Of a stretch of DNA of 64,000 nucleotides, positions 40,771 through 49,933 are shown one piece after another. The DNA is from a bacterium. GTDB lineage: Bacteria; Elusimicrobiota; Elusimicrobia; Elusimicrobiales; UBA9959. A program made the position numbers and the translations under genes. Within the stretch, counting starts at the first letter, position 1, and every line of letters starts with the position of its first letter. Where the stretch lies: positions 33,067 to 97,066 of the forward strand of contig JAKAMO010000001.1 in assembly GCA_021812825.1 (NCBI GenBank). The letters are read 5' to 3'. Under the pieces are notes generated by a model. It did not search any database and was not told where the DNA came from. It worked only from the letters and a program-made list of their open reading frames with translations.

Positions 40771-42228
40771 ATGAAGATACTGATAGCTGCCAGCGAGGCT
40801 TTTCCCTTCTGCAAGACCGGCGGCTTGGCGGACGTGACCGGCGCGCTCGCGCAGGTGTTCTCGCGGATGCCCGACGCCGAGGTCGTGCTTTTCCTGCCGC
40901 GCTACCGCAACGTCGGCGGGGGGGCCTTCTCTCCCAAGGCCACCGGCGGCAGCTTCCTGATACCGGTAGGCAGCCGCGTCGAGACCGCCACGATGAGCCG
41001 CGTGCAGTGGGGCAAGGTCGCGGTCTATTTCCTGGAGAACCCGAAGTACTTCGACCGGCCCGGCCTGTACCGCACCGCCACCGGCGACTACGAGGATAAC
41101 GACGAGCGCTTCATCTTCTTCTCCCGCGCGGTGCTCGAGGGCGCCAAGTTCATAGGCTTCAAGCCGGACGTGATACACTGCCACGACTGGCAGACAGGCC
41201 TGATCCCCGCCTACATGCGCACGCTCTACCGCATAGACTCCTTCTATTCGAAGACCGCCAGCGTCTTCACGATACACAACATCGCCTACCAGGGCATGTT
41301 CCCGAAGGAGACGCTGCTGAAGGCGGGCTTCTCCTGGATGGACTTCACCCCGGAGAAGCTCGAGTACTACGGCGGAGTGAACTTCATGAAGGCCGGGCTA
41401 GCCTACTCGGACCTGATAACCACGGTCAGCCCGACCTACGCCGGGGAGATCCAGTACCGCCCCGAGTTCGGGCACGGGATGGAGGGCCTGTTGAAGCACC
41501 GCACAGCGGACCTGTTCGGCATCCTGAACGGCATCGACGAGGAGATCTGGGACCCGGCCACCGACACCTTCCTGGACCGCGGCTACGAGCTTAAGAGCTT
41601 CGCCCGCGGCAAGGCCGCCGCGAAGAAGTCGTTGCAGAAGGAGCTGGGGCTCGAGGAGAACAAGGACCTGATACTGGCCGGCGTGGTCAGCAGGCTGGAC
41701 AGGCAGAAAGGGCTGGACATACTTCTGCGCGCGGCGCCGGATTTCCTGGACAAGATGCAGTTCGTGGTGCTGGGGGCCGGCGACCCCGGGCTCTCCGACG
41801 CCTTTACCGCCCTCGCCGCGGAGCACCCGAAAAGGGTGGCCTTCAGGTCCGGGTTCGACGAGGAGTTCGCCCACCGCATCTACGGCGGCTCCGACATCTT
41901 CGTGATGCCGTCGCGCTTCGAGCCCTGCGGGCTCAGCCAGATGATAGCCATGCGCTACGGGGCCCTGCCCGTGGTCACGCGCACCGGCGGCCTGAAGGAC
42001 ACCGTGTTCTATAATGGCGAGCCCAAGGACTCCAACGGCTTCGCGATAGACGATCCGGACGAGAGCCAGCTCAGGTCCGTGCTCGGGCACATCGTTTCCC
42101 TGTACGCCTGGCGCGAGAACTGGAGCATGATGGTGCGCAACGCTATGCGCGGCGACTATTCCTGGGGCAAGTCGGCGGAGGCCTACGTCAAGCTGTTCGC
42201 GATAGCGGCCCAGCGCCGCCAGCTCTGA
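40771..42228 (+). CDS. glgA: glycogen synthase
   Basis: This 485-residue GT5 enzyme elongates alpha-1,4-glucan from ADP- or UDP-glucose. The N-terminal nucleotide-sugar motif is CKTGGLADVTGAL, with HCHDWQTGLIPAYM and TIHNIAYQGMFP following. In the C-terminal domain VSRLDRQKGLDILL and MPSRFEPCGLSQMIAMRYG with TRTGGLKDTV carry the conserved Glu and Lys environment. The start has AAGGAG nine bases upstream. It follows galT by 41 bases and precedes the leaderless pilin by eight bases. Confidence 0.95.
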   Translation: MKILIAASEAFPFCKTGGLADVTGALAQVFSRMPDAEVVLFLPRYRNVGGGAFSPKATGGSFLIPVGSRVETATMSRVQWGKVAVYFLENPKYFDRPGLYRTATGDYEDNDERFIFFSRAVLEGAKFIGFKPDVIHCHDWQTGLIPAYMRTLYRIDSFYSKTASVFTIHNIAYQGMFPKETLLKAGFSWMDFTPEKLEYYGGVNFMKAGLAYSDLITTVSPTYAGEIQYRPEFGHGMEGLLKHRTADLFGILNGIDEEIWDPATDTFLDRGYELKSFARGKAAAKKSLQKELGLEENKDLILAGVVSRLDRQKGLDILLRAAPDFLDKMQFVVLGAGDPGLSDAFTALAAEHPKRVAFRSGFDEEFAHRIYGGSDIFVMPSRFEPCGLSQMIAMRYGALPVVTRTGGLKDTVFYNGEPKDSNGFAIDDPDESQLRSVLGHIVSLYAWRENWSMMVRNAMRGDYSWGKSAEAYVKLFAIAAQRRQL

Positions 42229-42235
42229 CCGTTCT

Positions 42236-42706
42236 ATGAATAGGCCCGTCATCTGGGCGCTGTTCTTCGGCTTCCTCGCGGCGGCCTGGCTGCTGCTCAG
42301 GACCCTGCTGGGCGTGGGGGAGGGTATAAGGGCTACCTACCGCCCCGGCAATATGACCTCCCTGAGCTCGGTGCGCAGCGCCCTCCAGGTATATTACGGC
42401 GACCACGAAGGCCGGTTCCCTACGGACGACCTTTCCTGCCTTATGCCGGACGATAAATACCTCGCGGAGATGCCCCAGCTCTGGCCCCCCAAGTCCACCC
42501 TGGGGGCACGGCATCAGCCGACCAGGGAAGTCTCCGTCTATCGGCGCGGGGAGCAGCTGCGGGATACCGGCAAATGGGCCTATTTCAACGATCCGGCCGA
42601 TCCCCGCTGGGGAAATTTCGCTATAGACTGCACCCATCCCAAGCTGATCAAGGGCCGCGGCCTCTTCGCCCGGCCGGTTACCGGCGCTTCCTGGAGCACG
42701 TTCTAG
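42236..42706 (+). CDS. pilin-domain protein lacking the prepilin signal
   Basis: A 156-residue protein whose globular part closely follows the type IV pilin at 8278: SLSSVRSALQVYYGDHEGRFPTDDL, KYLAEMPQ, KWAYFNDPADPRWGNFAIDCTH, and the C-terminal ASWSTF. The N-terminal class III leader and the Glu5 are missing. Instead there is an ordinary transmembrane anchor (VIWALFFGFLAAAWLLL) followed by an Arg-containing stem. It should not be processed by prepilin peptidase. It may be a membrane-tethered assembly factor, or a pilin decaying after losing its signal. It starts eight bases after glgA. Confidence 0.85.
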   Translation: MNRPVIWALFFGFLAAAWLLLRTLLGVGEGIRATYRPGNMTSLSSVRSALQVYYGDHEGRFPTDDLSCLMPDDKYLAEMPQLWPPKSTLGARHQPTREVSVYRRGEQLRDTGKWAYFNDPADPRWGNFAIDCTHPKLIKGRGLFARPVTGASWSTF

Positions 42707-42777
42707 CACCCGGGCCCAGGCCCTGCTGGGCCCTTGGACCCTCGCGCCGCTTCAGCGGTTGATGGATAATTTAATAG

Positions 42778-44022
42778 ATGCGTGTAAACATCACGAGCTG
42801 CTTCATCGCCCTTCTTCTGGTCACGCCGGCGATGCCGTCGGCCGCGCAGGAGCTCCCCACTTTCACCGCCGGCGGTCCCGGCCAGGCCGTACCGGCCCTG
42901 CCGCCGCCGCCCTCGATCCCGCCGCCCCAGGCGGTGCCTGGTCCGGTCGCGCCACAGCCGGCGCACGGCCCGCTGTCGCAACAGACCGTGCCGGACCTCG
43001 CTTTCTCAGGCAGCACTGATATCGCCGCGGTGATCGAAGGGGCCATACGCTCCTCCAGCTCCACCGTGGAGGTGGCCATCTACGGTCTGACGCTGCCCGG
43101 GGTGGCCCAGGCCCTGGTGGACGCCAGGGACCGGGGCGTCAGGGTGCGCGTGATAATGAACGAATCCCACGTGTTCACCACCCGCCGCGACGACGGCATA
43201 CAGCTCCTGATGGATAAGGGCGTGGACATGCGCACGCTGCGCGGCACCGGCCGCAACGGCATCATGCACAATAAGCTCGGCATCTATGACGGCCGGCTGG
43301 TCTCCGCCGGCTCGTTCAACTGGGCGGTCACCGCCAACGTGGCCAACAGCGAGAACGCGGTGTTCCTGCGCGACGCCCATACGGTGGACGGCTACCGGAA
43401 ATATTTCGAGTGGATGTGGGGTTTCTCCAGGCGCGTGGCGGACGGACCTGCCGGCAGCGTCAAGGATTTCGGCCCTCCGCCAAAGGACCCCGCCCCGTCA
43501 GTCATCTTCGGAGGCCTGAAGCTGCCCTCCTGCTCCTTTTCTCCCGACGGCGAGACGAAAGCCGACGTGATCCGCGCCCTGGATTCCGCGAGGAACAGGG
43601 CGGATATCGCCGTCTTCAGCTTTTACGATGAGGATATCGCCAGGGCGGTCATGAACGCCGGCAAGCGCGGCGTGAAGGTGCGGGTGCTGGTGGACCGGGT
43701 GCAGGCCAGCCAGTCCGACGTGGGGGTCATGCTCGTGAAGGCGGGTATCCCTTTCCGCTGGAGCCTGGGCTTCTCCGGCAGGGGCGTCATGCACAACAAG
43801 TTCGCCGTCCTGGACCGGAAGCTGCTGATCACAGGGTCCTTCAACTGGTCCACGAACGCCCAGCAGAACAACTTCGAGAACGTGTTCTACACCACGGCTT
43901 CCTCCTACGCGGAGGCGTTCTCGGCGCAGTTCGAGGAGCTGTTCTCCGCCGCGGACGAGCCCACCCTCGACGACCTGCAGCGCGCCCGCGCCGAACAGAA
44001 GGCCTTCCTCCCCCGGCGCTGA
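42778..44022 (+). CDS. secreted phospholipase D-family protein with two HKD motifs
   Basis: 414 residues with a signal peptide (SCFIALLLVTPAMPSAAQ) and a Pro-rich linker (about 30-70). Two PLD domains follow. Their catalytic motifs are HNKLGIYDGRLVSAGSFNW near residue 163 and HNKFAVLDRKLLITGSFNWS near 340, both complete HxK(x4)D. It probably acts on phosphodiester bonds of lipid or nucleic acid in the periplasm or outside. The architecture resembles cardiolipin-synthase-like and nuclease-type PLDs; substrate unknown. A weak hairpin (GGGCCCAG/CTGGGCCC) separates it from the pilin-like gene. Confidence 0.9.
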   Translation: MRVNITSCFIALLLVTPAMPSAAQELPTFTAGGPGQAVPALPPPPSIPPPQAVPGPVAPQPAHGPLSQQTVPDLAFSGSTDIAAVIEGAIRSSSSTVEVAIYGLTLPGVAQALVDARDRGVRVRVIMNESHVFTTRRDDGIQLLMDKGVDMRTLRGTGRNGIMHNKLGIYDGRLVSAGSFNWAVTANVANSENAVFLRDAHTVDGYRKYFEWMWGFSRRVADGPAGSVKDFGPPPKDPAPSVIFGGLKLPSCSFSPDGETKADVIRALDSARNRADIAVFSFYDEDIARAVMNAGKRGVKVRVLVDRVQASQSDVGVMLVKAGIPFRWSLGFSGRGVMHNKFAVLDRKLLITGSFNWSTNAQQNNFENVFYTTASSYAEAFSAQFEELFSAADEPTLDDLQRARAEQKAFLPRR

Positions 44023-44060
44023 TCGCCGCGCCGCGGCGGCCAGGCGCAAGACGGGCGGGT

Positions 44061-44090
44061 TTGCCCCATCGAAAGGTTATGTTGTAAAAT
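44061..44090 (+). promoter_or_regulatory. candidate promoter of the O-acetylation operon
   Basis: TTGCCC (44061-44066) and TAAAAT (44085-44090) are separated by 18 bases in an AT-richer patch of an otherwise GC-rich gap. They lie 75 bases upstream of the MBOAT start. Confidence 0.4.
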
Positions 44091-44165
44091 TACCCCGATG
44101 ACGGAAGGACCCGGATATACGGCCGCGGCTTACCGCGGGCCCGTGGTCCGGAGCGCCGGCTGATT

Positions 44166-45623
44166 ATGCTTTTCAACTCCCTGGCCTTCCTCGTCTTCTT
44201 CCCGGTCGTCAGTTCCCTTTATTTCCTCCTGCCTTACCGGTGGCGCTGGCTGCTGCTGCTGCTGGCCAGCTGCGTCTTCTATATGTGGCTAATCCCGGCC
44301 TATATCCTGGTGCTGGCGGTGACGATAGCCATAGACTACACGGCGGGCATCCTTATAGAGGATTCTTCCTCTCCTCGCGTCAAAAGGGCCAGCCTCATCG
44401 CCAGCGTCCTGTCGACGTGCCTGGTCCTGTTCATCTTCAAATATTTCAACTTCTTCAACGCCAACCTGCATAATCTGTCGGCCTTTCTGGGCTACAACTA
44501 TCCGCTCTCGCTGCTGAAGCTGATACTGCCGGTCGGCCTTTCCTTCCACACGTTCCAGAGTCTCAGCTACGTGATAGAGGTCTATAACGGCCGTCAGAAG
44601 GCGGAGCGCAACTTCGGCATCTACTCGCTCTACGTCATGTTCTACCCGCAGCTGGTGGCCGGTCCCATAGAGCGTCCGCAGAACCTGCTGCACCAGTTCT
44701 ACGAGAAACACGACTTCAACTACCAGGACGCCGTCGACGGTCTGAAACTGATGGCTTGGGGCATGTTCAAGAAAGTGGTGGTGGCCGACCGGCTGGCCGT
44801 AGTGGTGAACCATGTCTATGATGCCCCGACCGCGTACACCGGGGCCCCGCTGCTGCTGGCCACGATCTTCTTTTCCTACCAGATATACTGCGATTTTTCC
44901 GGCTATTCCGACATAGCCCGCGGCGCGGCCCGCTTCATGGGCTTCCGTCTGATGCGGAACTTCAATATCCCGTACTATTCCCGCTCGGTGGGGGAGTTCT
45001 GGAAGAGGTGGCATATCTCGCTGTCCACCTGGTTCAAGGATTACCTCTATATACCGCTGGGAGGCAGCCGCTGTACCGCCGCCCGTCAGAACTTCAACCT
45101 TTTCTTCACGTTCCTCGTCAGCGGCCTCTGGCACGGAGCTAATTGGACCTATGTGGTCTGGGGCGCGCTTAACGGCGCCTATCTGGTGGCCGAGAGGGCC
45201 CTCTCCGCGCTGGGGTCCCGGCTGACCGGCGGCAGGGCCCCCCGCCTGCCGGCCCCCTTAAGGGTGGCGGTCACCTTCTCGCTCATAACCTTCGCCTGGG
45301 TCTTCTTCCGGGCGAACACCATCTCGGACGCCTTCTACATAGTGGCGCATATGTTCGACGGGCTGGGAAGGCTGGACAGCCTGGCCGCGCTGCGCAGGAG
45401 CGTCGGAGGGCTGGGTCTGATGCCTTTCGAGTTCGGGGTTGCGCTTGGTTCGCTGGTGCTGCTGGAGGCGATGCAGCTGGTGCAGGCCCGGACGGACATG
45501 CGGCTGGCGTTGAGCGCCGCGCCGGTATCCGCCAGGTGGTTAATGTACGCGGGGTTGACGTACGTCATTATGGTGTTCGGGGCTTTCAGCAATAACTCGA
45601 AGTTCATCTATTTCCAGTTCTAA
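44166..45623 (+). CDS. MBOAT-family O-acyltransferase (AlgI-like)
   Basis: This 485-residue polytopic membrane protein moves acyl groups across the inner membrane for polysaccharide O-acetylation. Typical AlgI features are MLFNSLAFLVFFPVV at the N-terminus, YPQLVAGPIERPQNLL near 160, YCDFSGYSDIARGAARFMGF near 240, and RWHISLSTWFKDYLYIPLGG near 280. The catalytic His follows in SGLWHGANWTYVVWGALNG near 320. It is followed 10 bases later by an SGNH-type partner, the usual pair for alginate or exopolysaccharide acetylation. Confidence 0.94.
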   Translation: MLFNSLAFLVFFPVVSSLYFLLPYRWRWLLLLLASCVFYMWLIPAYILVLAVTIAIDYTAGILIEDSSSPRVKRASLIASVLSTCLVLFIFKYFNFFNANLHNLSAFLGYNYPLSLLKLILPVGLSFHTFQSLSYVIEVYNGRQKAERNFGIYSLYVMFYPQLVAGPIERPQNLLHQFYEKHDFNYQDAVDGLKLMAWGMFKKVVVADRLAVVVNHVYDAPTAYTGAPLLLATIFFSYQIYCDFSGYSDIARGAARFMGFRLMRNFNIPYYSRSVGEFWKRWHISLSTWFKDYLYIPLGGSRCTAARQNFNLFFTFLVSGLWHGANWTYVVWGALNGAYLVAERALSALGSRLTGGRAPRLPAPLRVAVTFSLITFAWVFFRANTISDAFYIVAHMFDGLGRLDSLAALRRSVGGLGLMPFEFGVALGSLVLLEAMQLVQARTDMRLALSAAPVSARWLMYAGLTYVIMVFGAFSNNSKFIYFQF

Positions 45624-45633
45624 AAAGAGGCCC

Positions 45634-46797
45634 ATGGTGTCTCCGGACGTGAAAAGATTCCTGAAGAAGCTGTCGCTGGCCCTGCTGGCCGCCGGGCTTT
45701 TTGCCGGCTTCTCCGTCGGCTTCCTGTTCTATTCCGGGGAGATGCTCCCGGTCGAAAAAGTGGTGGAGATGCGGGTGCGGTCTCCCGGCAGCGTTTCTAT
45801 GTACGGCTGTCTTTACAGTTCGCCGAAACTCTATTACCAGTGGCAGGTGGTCCTTCGCACGGCTCCCGAGGTCCTCGCGTTCGGCACTTCCAGGAACCAG
45901 GAGATGCGTTCGGAGTTCTTCAGGGCGGGGGTGACCTTCTACAACGCGTCCAACCCGGCGTCCAAGCTGGAATCATACAAATACTTCGTCGATTCCATTC
46001 CGCCCGGCCGCGAGCCCAGTGTGCTGATCGTGGGGCTGGACCAGTTCTTCTTCAACCGCGCCTGGGAGTACTATTCGGCGCCTCTGCCCCCCGCTTCCGC
46101 TTTCTCGCCGGAACAGGATTACTCCGAGATACTGAAGCTGGGGATCCCGGGCGTGCACCGCGACCTGATCAGGGACGGCCTGCCGCATGGCCTCATTTCG
46201 CTGAGGCGGGACGGGCGGATAGGGCTGAGCGCGCTGCTGGACAACAACGGTCTCCGCGCCGACGGCAGCCTGTCGGTCAATACCGCCAGGATAAAGCCTT
46301 CGCGGCATAACGACGCCTTGCGTTTCGTGGAGTCCGGCAGGAGCGCGTTCGCCTACGGCTTCGAGGTGTACCCGGCCGCGCTGGAGCGGCTGGAGGAGTT
46401 CCTTTCCGCCTGCCGCGCGCGCGGCATCTACGTCGTGGCGTTCTTGCCGCCGTACGCGCATTGCGTGTACGAGGCCATGTCGGCGAAGGGGGATAAGTAC
46501 GCCTACCTCGCCAGGCTGCGGGCGGTGCTGCCCGGCGTCTTCCGCCGGCACGGTTTCGGCTTCCATGATTTCACCGATCTGAAGGACGTGGGGGCCTCCG
46601 ATCTGGAGACGATAGACGGGTACCACGGTTCCGAGAAGGCCTACCTGCGCCTATTTATCCGCATGGCCGGTACCGACCCTCGGCTGGGGCGGCTCACCGA
46701 CGTACCTCTTCTGAAGGCCCGCCTGGCGGCCGCCGCCGATGACTTCACAGTTTTTGGGGACCGGTCCGCCGGACGTCACTTTCGCGGGGCTCAATAG
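45634..46797 (+). CDS. membrane-anchored SGNH/DltD-like partner of the MBOAT protein
   Basis: 387 residues with an N-terminal transmembrane anchor (LSLALLAAGLFAGFSVGFLF) and an extracytoplasmic hydrolase-like domain. Block I with the presumed nucleophile is LAFGTSRNQEMRS near residue 88, and the distal block with the His is ETIDGYHGSEKAY near 330. This outline fits DltD/AlgJ/AlgX-type proteins that receive acyl groups from an MBOAT partner and transfer them to a polysaccharide. The acceptor polymer is not evident in the window. Confidence 0.78.
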   Translation: MVSPDVKRFLKKLSLALLAAGLFAGFSVGFLFYSGEMLPVEKVVEMRVRSPGSVSMYGCLYSSPKLYYQWQVVLRTAPEVLAFGTSRNQEMRSEFFRAGVTFYNASNPASKLESYKYFVDSIPPGREPSVLIVGLDQFFFNRAWEYYSAPLPPASAFSPEQDYSEILKLGIPGVHRDLIRDGLPHGLISLRRDGRIGLSALLDNNGLRADGSLSVNTARIKPSRHNDALRFVESGRSAFAYGFEVYPAALERLEEFLSACRARGIYVVAFLPPYAHCVYEAMSAKGDKYAYLARLRAVLPGVFRRHGFGFHDFTDLKDVGASDLETIDGYHGSEKAYLRLFIRMAGTDPRLGRLTDVPLLKARLAAAADDFTVFGDRSAGRHFRGAQ

Positions 46798-46815
46798 TCC
46801 AGGCACGCGGAGGGT

Positions 46816-49800
46816 TCAGGCCTTCACGCCCTCGCCGCCCATGAACCTCTTCCTGAACCAGATCTCCAGGTCGTCGAACAGCGAGTAGGTCACCGGCGTC
46901 ATCAGCAGCGTGATCAGCAGCGACAGCGTCTGGCCGCCTATGATGACCAGGGCCATAGCGCGCCGCGTGCCGGAGCCCGCGCCGGTGCCGATCGCCGTGG
47001 GTATCATGCCCGCGATCAGCGTCAGCGTGGTCATCAGGATCGGGCGCAGCCTGGTCTTGTTCGCCTCTATCATCGCCTGGTGGCGCGACAGGCCCTTCGC
47101 CCGCAGCGTGTTCGTGTAGTCCACCTGCAGGATGGAGTTCTTCTTCACTATGCCGAACAGCATGAAGATGCCCATGATGCTGAACAGCGTCAGGTTCTGG
47201 TGGAAGATGAACAGCGAGATGATCGCGAACGGTATCGTCAGCGGCAGCACGATCATGATCGAGACGGGGTAGACGAAGCTCTCGAACTGGCTGGCCAGCA
47301 CGATGTAGATGAAGATGAACGCCATCAGGAAGGCCATCAGGAAGCCCTTGAGCATGTTGCCCAGCTCCTTGGCGCGCCCGGTGACCCCGCCCTTGTACTC
47401 CGGCGGGGCGTGCAGGTCCGCGAAGGCCTTGTCGGCCTCCGTTATCAGCTTGCCCAGCGGGATGCCGGAGGTGTTGGCCAGCACCTTGACATTGCGCTGC
47501 CTGTTGAAGCGCTCTATCTGCGTCGGGCCCACGCCCTCGGTCACGCGGGCTACGTTGTCCAGGCGCGTGACGCGGCCCGTCCCGGCCGGCACCATCAGGG
47601 CCTCGATGGCCTCCTTCCTGTCGCGGAAGGTCTCCTCGGCGCGCAGGCGGACCTGGAAGAGGTCGTCGCCGTCCTTGTACTTGGTGATGTCCTCCTCGCC
47701 TCCCACCATCGTGCGCAGCGAGGTCGCGATATCCTCCACCTTCACGCTCAGGTCGTGCGCGCGACGGCGGTCTATCTCGACGCGGTACTCGGGCTTGGCG
47801 TAGGAGAAGCTGGTGTCCACGTCCACCGCGCCCTTCACCTTGCGCAGCCGGTCGGCCACGGCCCGTGAATACTCGTCGAGCTTGGCCAGGTCGGGTCCCG
47901 AGATGTTGTACTGCAGCTCCGCCTCGCCCCCGCCGAAGCCTCCCACGGGGGAGACGGAGACGCGCAGGCCCTTATACTTGCTCATCATCTCGCGCGAGGC
48001 CAGCACGAGGTCGCCGATGGGGAGGTCGCGGTCCTTGATGTCCGCTGTCTCGACCAGCAGGTAACCCTCGTTCACGGCCGATGAACCGCTGTGGCCGCCG
48101 GTGCCGGTGCCTATGGAGGTCAGTATGTTCTTCACGTAAGGGAGCTGGCGCGTTTCCGTGGAGACCTGTTCGAAGATCTGCTTCATCACCGGCAGGCTCG
48201 TGCCCTCCGGGGCGGTCACTATTATCTGGTACTGCCCGGTGTCGTCCTGCGGCAGGAAGTCCTTGCCGAGGAACATGAACAGCGGCACCATCGAGAGCAT
48301 GATCAGCACCGCGTAGACCACCATGCTCTTGCGGTGGGCCAGCGACCACTCCAGCATCCGGATGTAGTATCCGGAAAGGAAGTCGTTGATGCGGTCGGTA
48401 AACTGCTGCAGCCCGCTCTTGCCGCCGGGGCGGACCTTCAGGAAGATGGAGCAGAGCATCGGCGTCAGCGTCAGCGCGACGAACGTGCTGATGGCGACCG
48501 CGTAGGCTATCGTCAGGCCGTAGCTGCGGATGAAGCGGCCTATGATGCCGCCCATGTAGGCCAGCGGCACGAAGATCACCAGCAGCGCCAGCGACATCGC
48601 CAGCACGGCGAAGGCTATCTCGCGGGAGCCGTCCAGCGAGGCCTTCAGCGGGGCCATCTTGTGCTCCTCCATGTGCCGGTAGATGTTCTCCAGCATCACG
48701 ATGGCGTCGTCGATGACTATGCCGACGGCTATCGTAAGGCCTAGCAGCGTCATGTTGTTCAGCGTGAAGCCTGACAGGTCCATGAAGATGAAAGTGCCTA
48801 TCAGCGAGGTAGGGATGGCCAGCGAGGAGATGATCGTGGAGCGGAAGTCTCCCAGGAACAGCAGCACCATCAGCGCGGCGAACAGAGCGCCCAGCACCAG
48901 GTGTTCCTTGACCGTAGCCACCGAGGCCTCGATGAACACCGACTGGTCGCCGATGATCGTGGTCGTCACTCCGGGCGGCAGCGACTTCCGGATCTCGGCG
49001 AGGCGCTCCTTGATGTTCTTTACCACCGCGACGGTGTTGGTGCCGGACTGTTTCTTGACCACCAGCGTTACCGAGGGCCGGCCGTTGTAGAAGGAGGCCG
49101 TGGTCATGCGTTCGCCGGTGTCCTCGACGCGGCCGATGTCGGAGATCCGCACCGGGGCCCCGTTGATGGTGGTCACGACGATATTATTGAAATCCTGGAC
49201 GCTGGCGATGCGGCCCATCGTGCGCAGCACGTACTCCTTGTCGCGCTGCTCCACCTTGCCGCCGGGGATCTCTATGTTCTGCTGTATTATCGCGTCCTTG
49301 ACCTGCTTGATGGACAGGCTCATCGCGGAGAGCTTCAGCGGGTTTACCACTATGTGGATCTCGCGCTCGCGGCCGCCCACGATGTCAACCGCGCCCACGC
49401 CGTTGACGGTCTCTATGATCTCCTTGATCTTCTTCTTGGCCGTCTGCGTCAGGTCTATCAGGTCCATGTCCCCGTAGACCACGACGTTCAGCACCGGCGT
49501 CGCGCCTATGTCGAACTTGCCGATCACCGGCGGGTCGGTGCCCTGCGGCAGCTGGCGCTGCACCGAGTTGACCTTGTCTCGCACCTCCTGGGCGGCCACG
49601 TCGCCGTTCTTCTCCAGCGCGAACTTGATCATCACCATCGAGATGCCCTCGTAACTGGTGGACTGGATGTCCTCGATGCCGGAGACGGTGTTGACCGCCT
49701 CCTCGATGGGCTTGGTGATGGACGACTCCACCTCCTCAGGGCCGGCGCCGCGGAGCGTGGTCTGTATCATCACGAACGGGAAGTCGACGTTAGGGAACAG

Positions 49801-49905
49801 GTCCACTCCTAGCCTGAAGTAGGAGAACAGGCCGAGCACCACTATCGTGGTGATCATCATAGTGGTGAAGATGGGTCGGTGGACGGAAATCTCGGTTATT
49901 TTCAT
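46816..49905 (-). CDS. RND multidrug efflux pump inner-membrane subunit
   Basis: A 1029-residue AcrB/MexB-type transporter with twelve membrane helices and two large periplasmic loops. The N-terminus is MKITEISVHRPIFTTMMI; proton-relay acidic residues lie in GIVIDDAIVMLENIYRH. GTRRAMALVIIGGQTLSLLITLLMTPVTYSL is the conserved final pair of helices. It belongs to the HAE1 group. It is the last gene of an operon with the TetR-TolC fusion and the adaptor, completing a tripartite pump encoded together. Confidence 0.95.
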   Translation of the reverse strand: MKITEISVHRPIFTTMMITTIVVLGLFSYFRLGVDLFPNVDFPFVMIQTTLRGAGPEEVESSITKPIEEAVNTVSGIEDIQSTSYEGISMVMIKFALEKNGDVAAQEVRDKVNSVQRQLPQGTDPPVIGKFDIGATPVLNVVVYGDMDLIDLTQTAKKKIKEIIETVNGVGAVDIVGGREREIHIVVNPLKLSAMSLSIKQVKDAIIQQNIEIPGGKVEQRDKEYVLRTMGRIASVQDFNNIVVTTINGAPVRISDIGRVEDTGERMTTASFYNGRPSVTLVVKKQSGTNTVAVVKNIKERLAEIRKSLPPGVTTTIIGDQSVFIEASVATVKEHLVLGALFAALMVLLFLGDFRSTIISSLAIPTSLIGTFIFMDLSGFTLNNMTLLGLTIAVGIVIDDAIVMLENIYRHMEEHKMAPLKASLDGSREIAFAVLAMSLALLVIFVPLAYMGGIIGRFIRSYGLTIAYAVAISTFVALTLTPMLCSIFLKVRPGGKSGLQQFTDRINDFLSGYYIRMLEWSLAHRKSMVVYAVLIMLSMVPLFMFLGKDFLPQDDTGQYQIIVTAPEGTSLPVMKQIFEQVSTETRQLPYVKNILTSIGTGTGGHSGSSAVNEGYLLVETADIKDRDLPIGDLVLASREMMSKYKGLRVSVSPVGGFGGGEAELQYNISGPDLAKLDEYSRAVADRLRKVKGAVDVDTSFSYAKPEYRVEIDRRRAHDLSVKVEDIATSLRTMVGGEEDITKYKDGDDLFQVRLRAEETFRDRKEAIEALMVPAGTGRVTRLDNVARVTEGVGPTQIERFNRQRNVKVLANTSGIPLGKLITEADKAFADLHAPPEYKGGVTGRAKELGNMLKGFLMAFLMAFIFIYIVLASQFESFVYPVSIMIVLPLTIPFAIISLFIFHQNLTLFSIMGIFMLFGIVKKNSILQVDYTNTLRAKGLSRHQAMIEANKTRLRPILMTTLTLIAGMIPTAIGTGAGSGTRRAMALVIIGGQTLSLLITLLMTPVTYSLFDDLEIWFRKRFMGGEGVKA

Positions 49906-49933
49906 AGGGGTTCCGGAGGCTTTCCGGCGGCCC

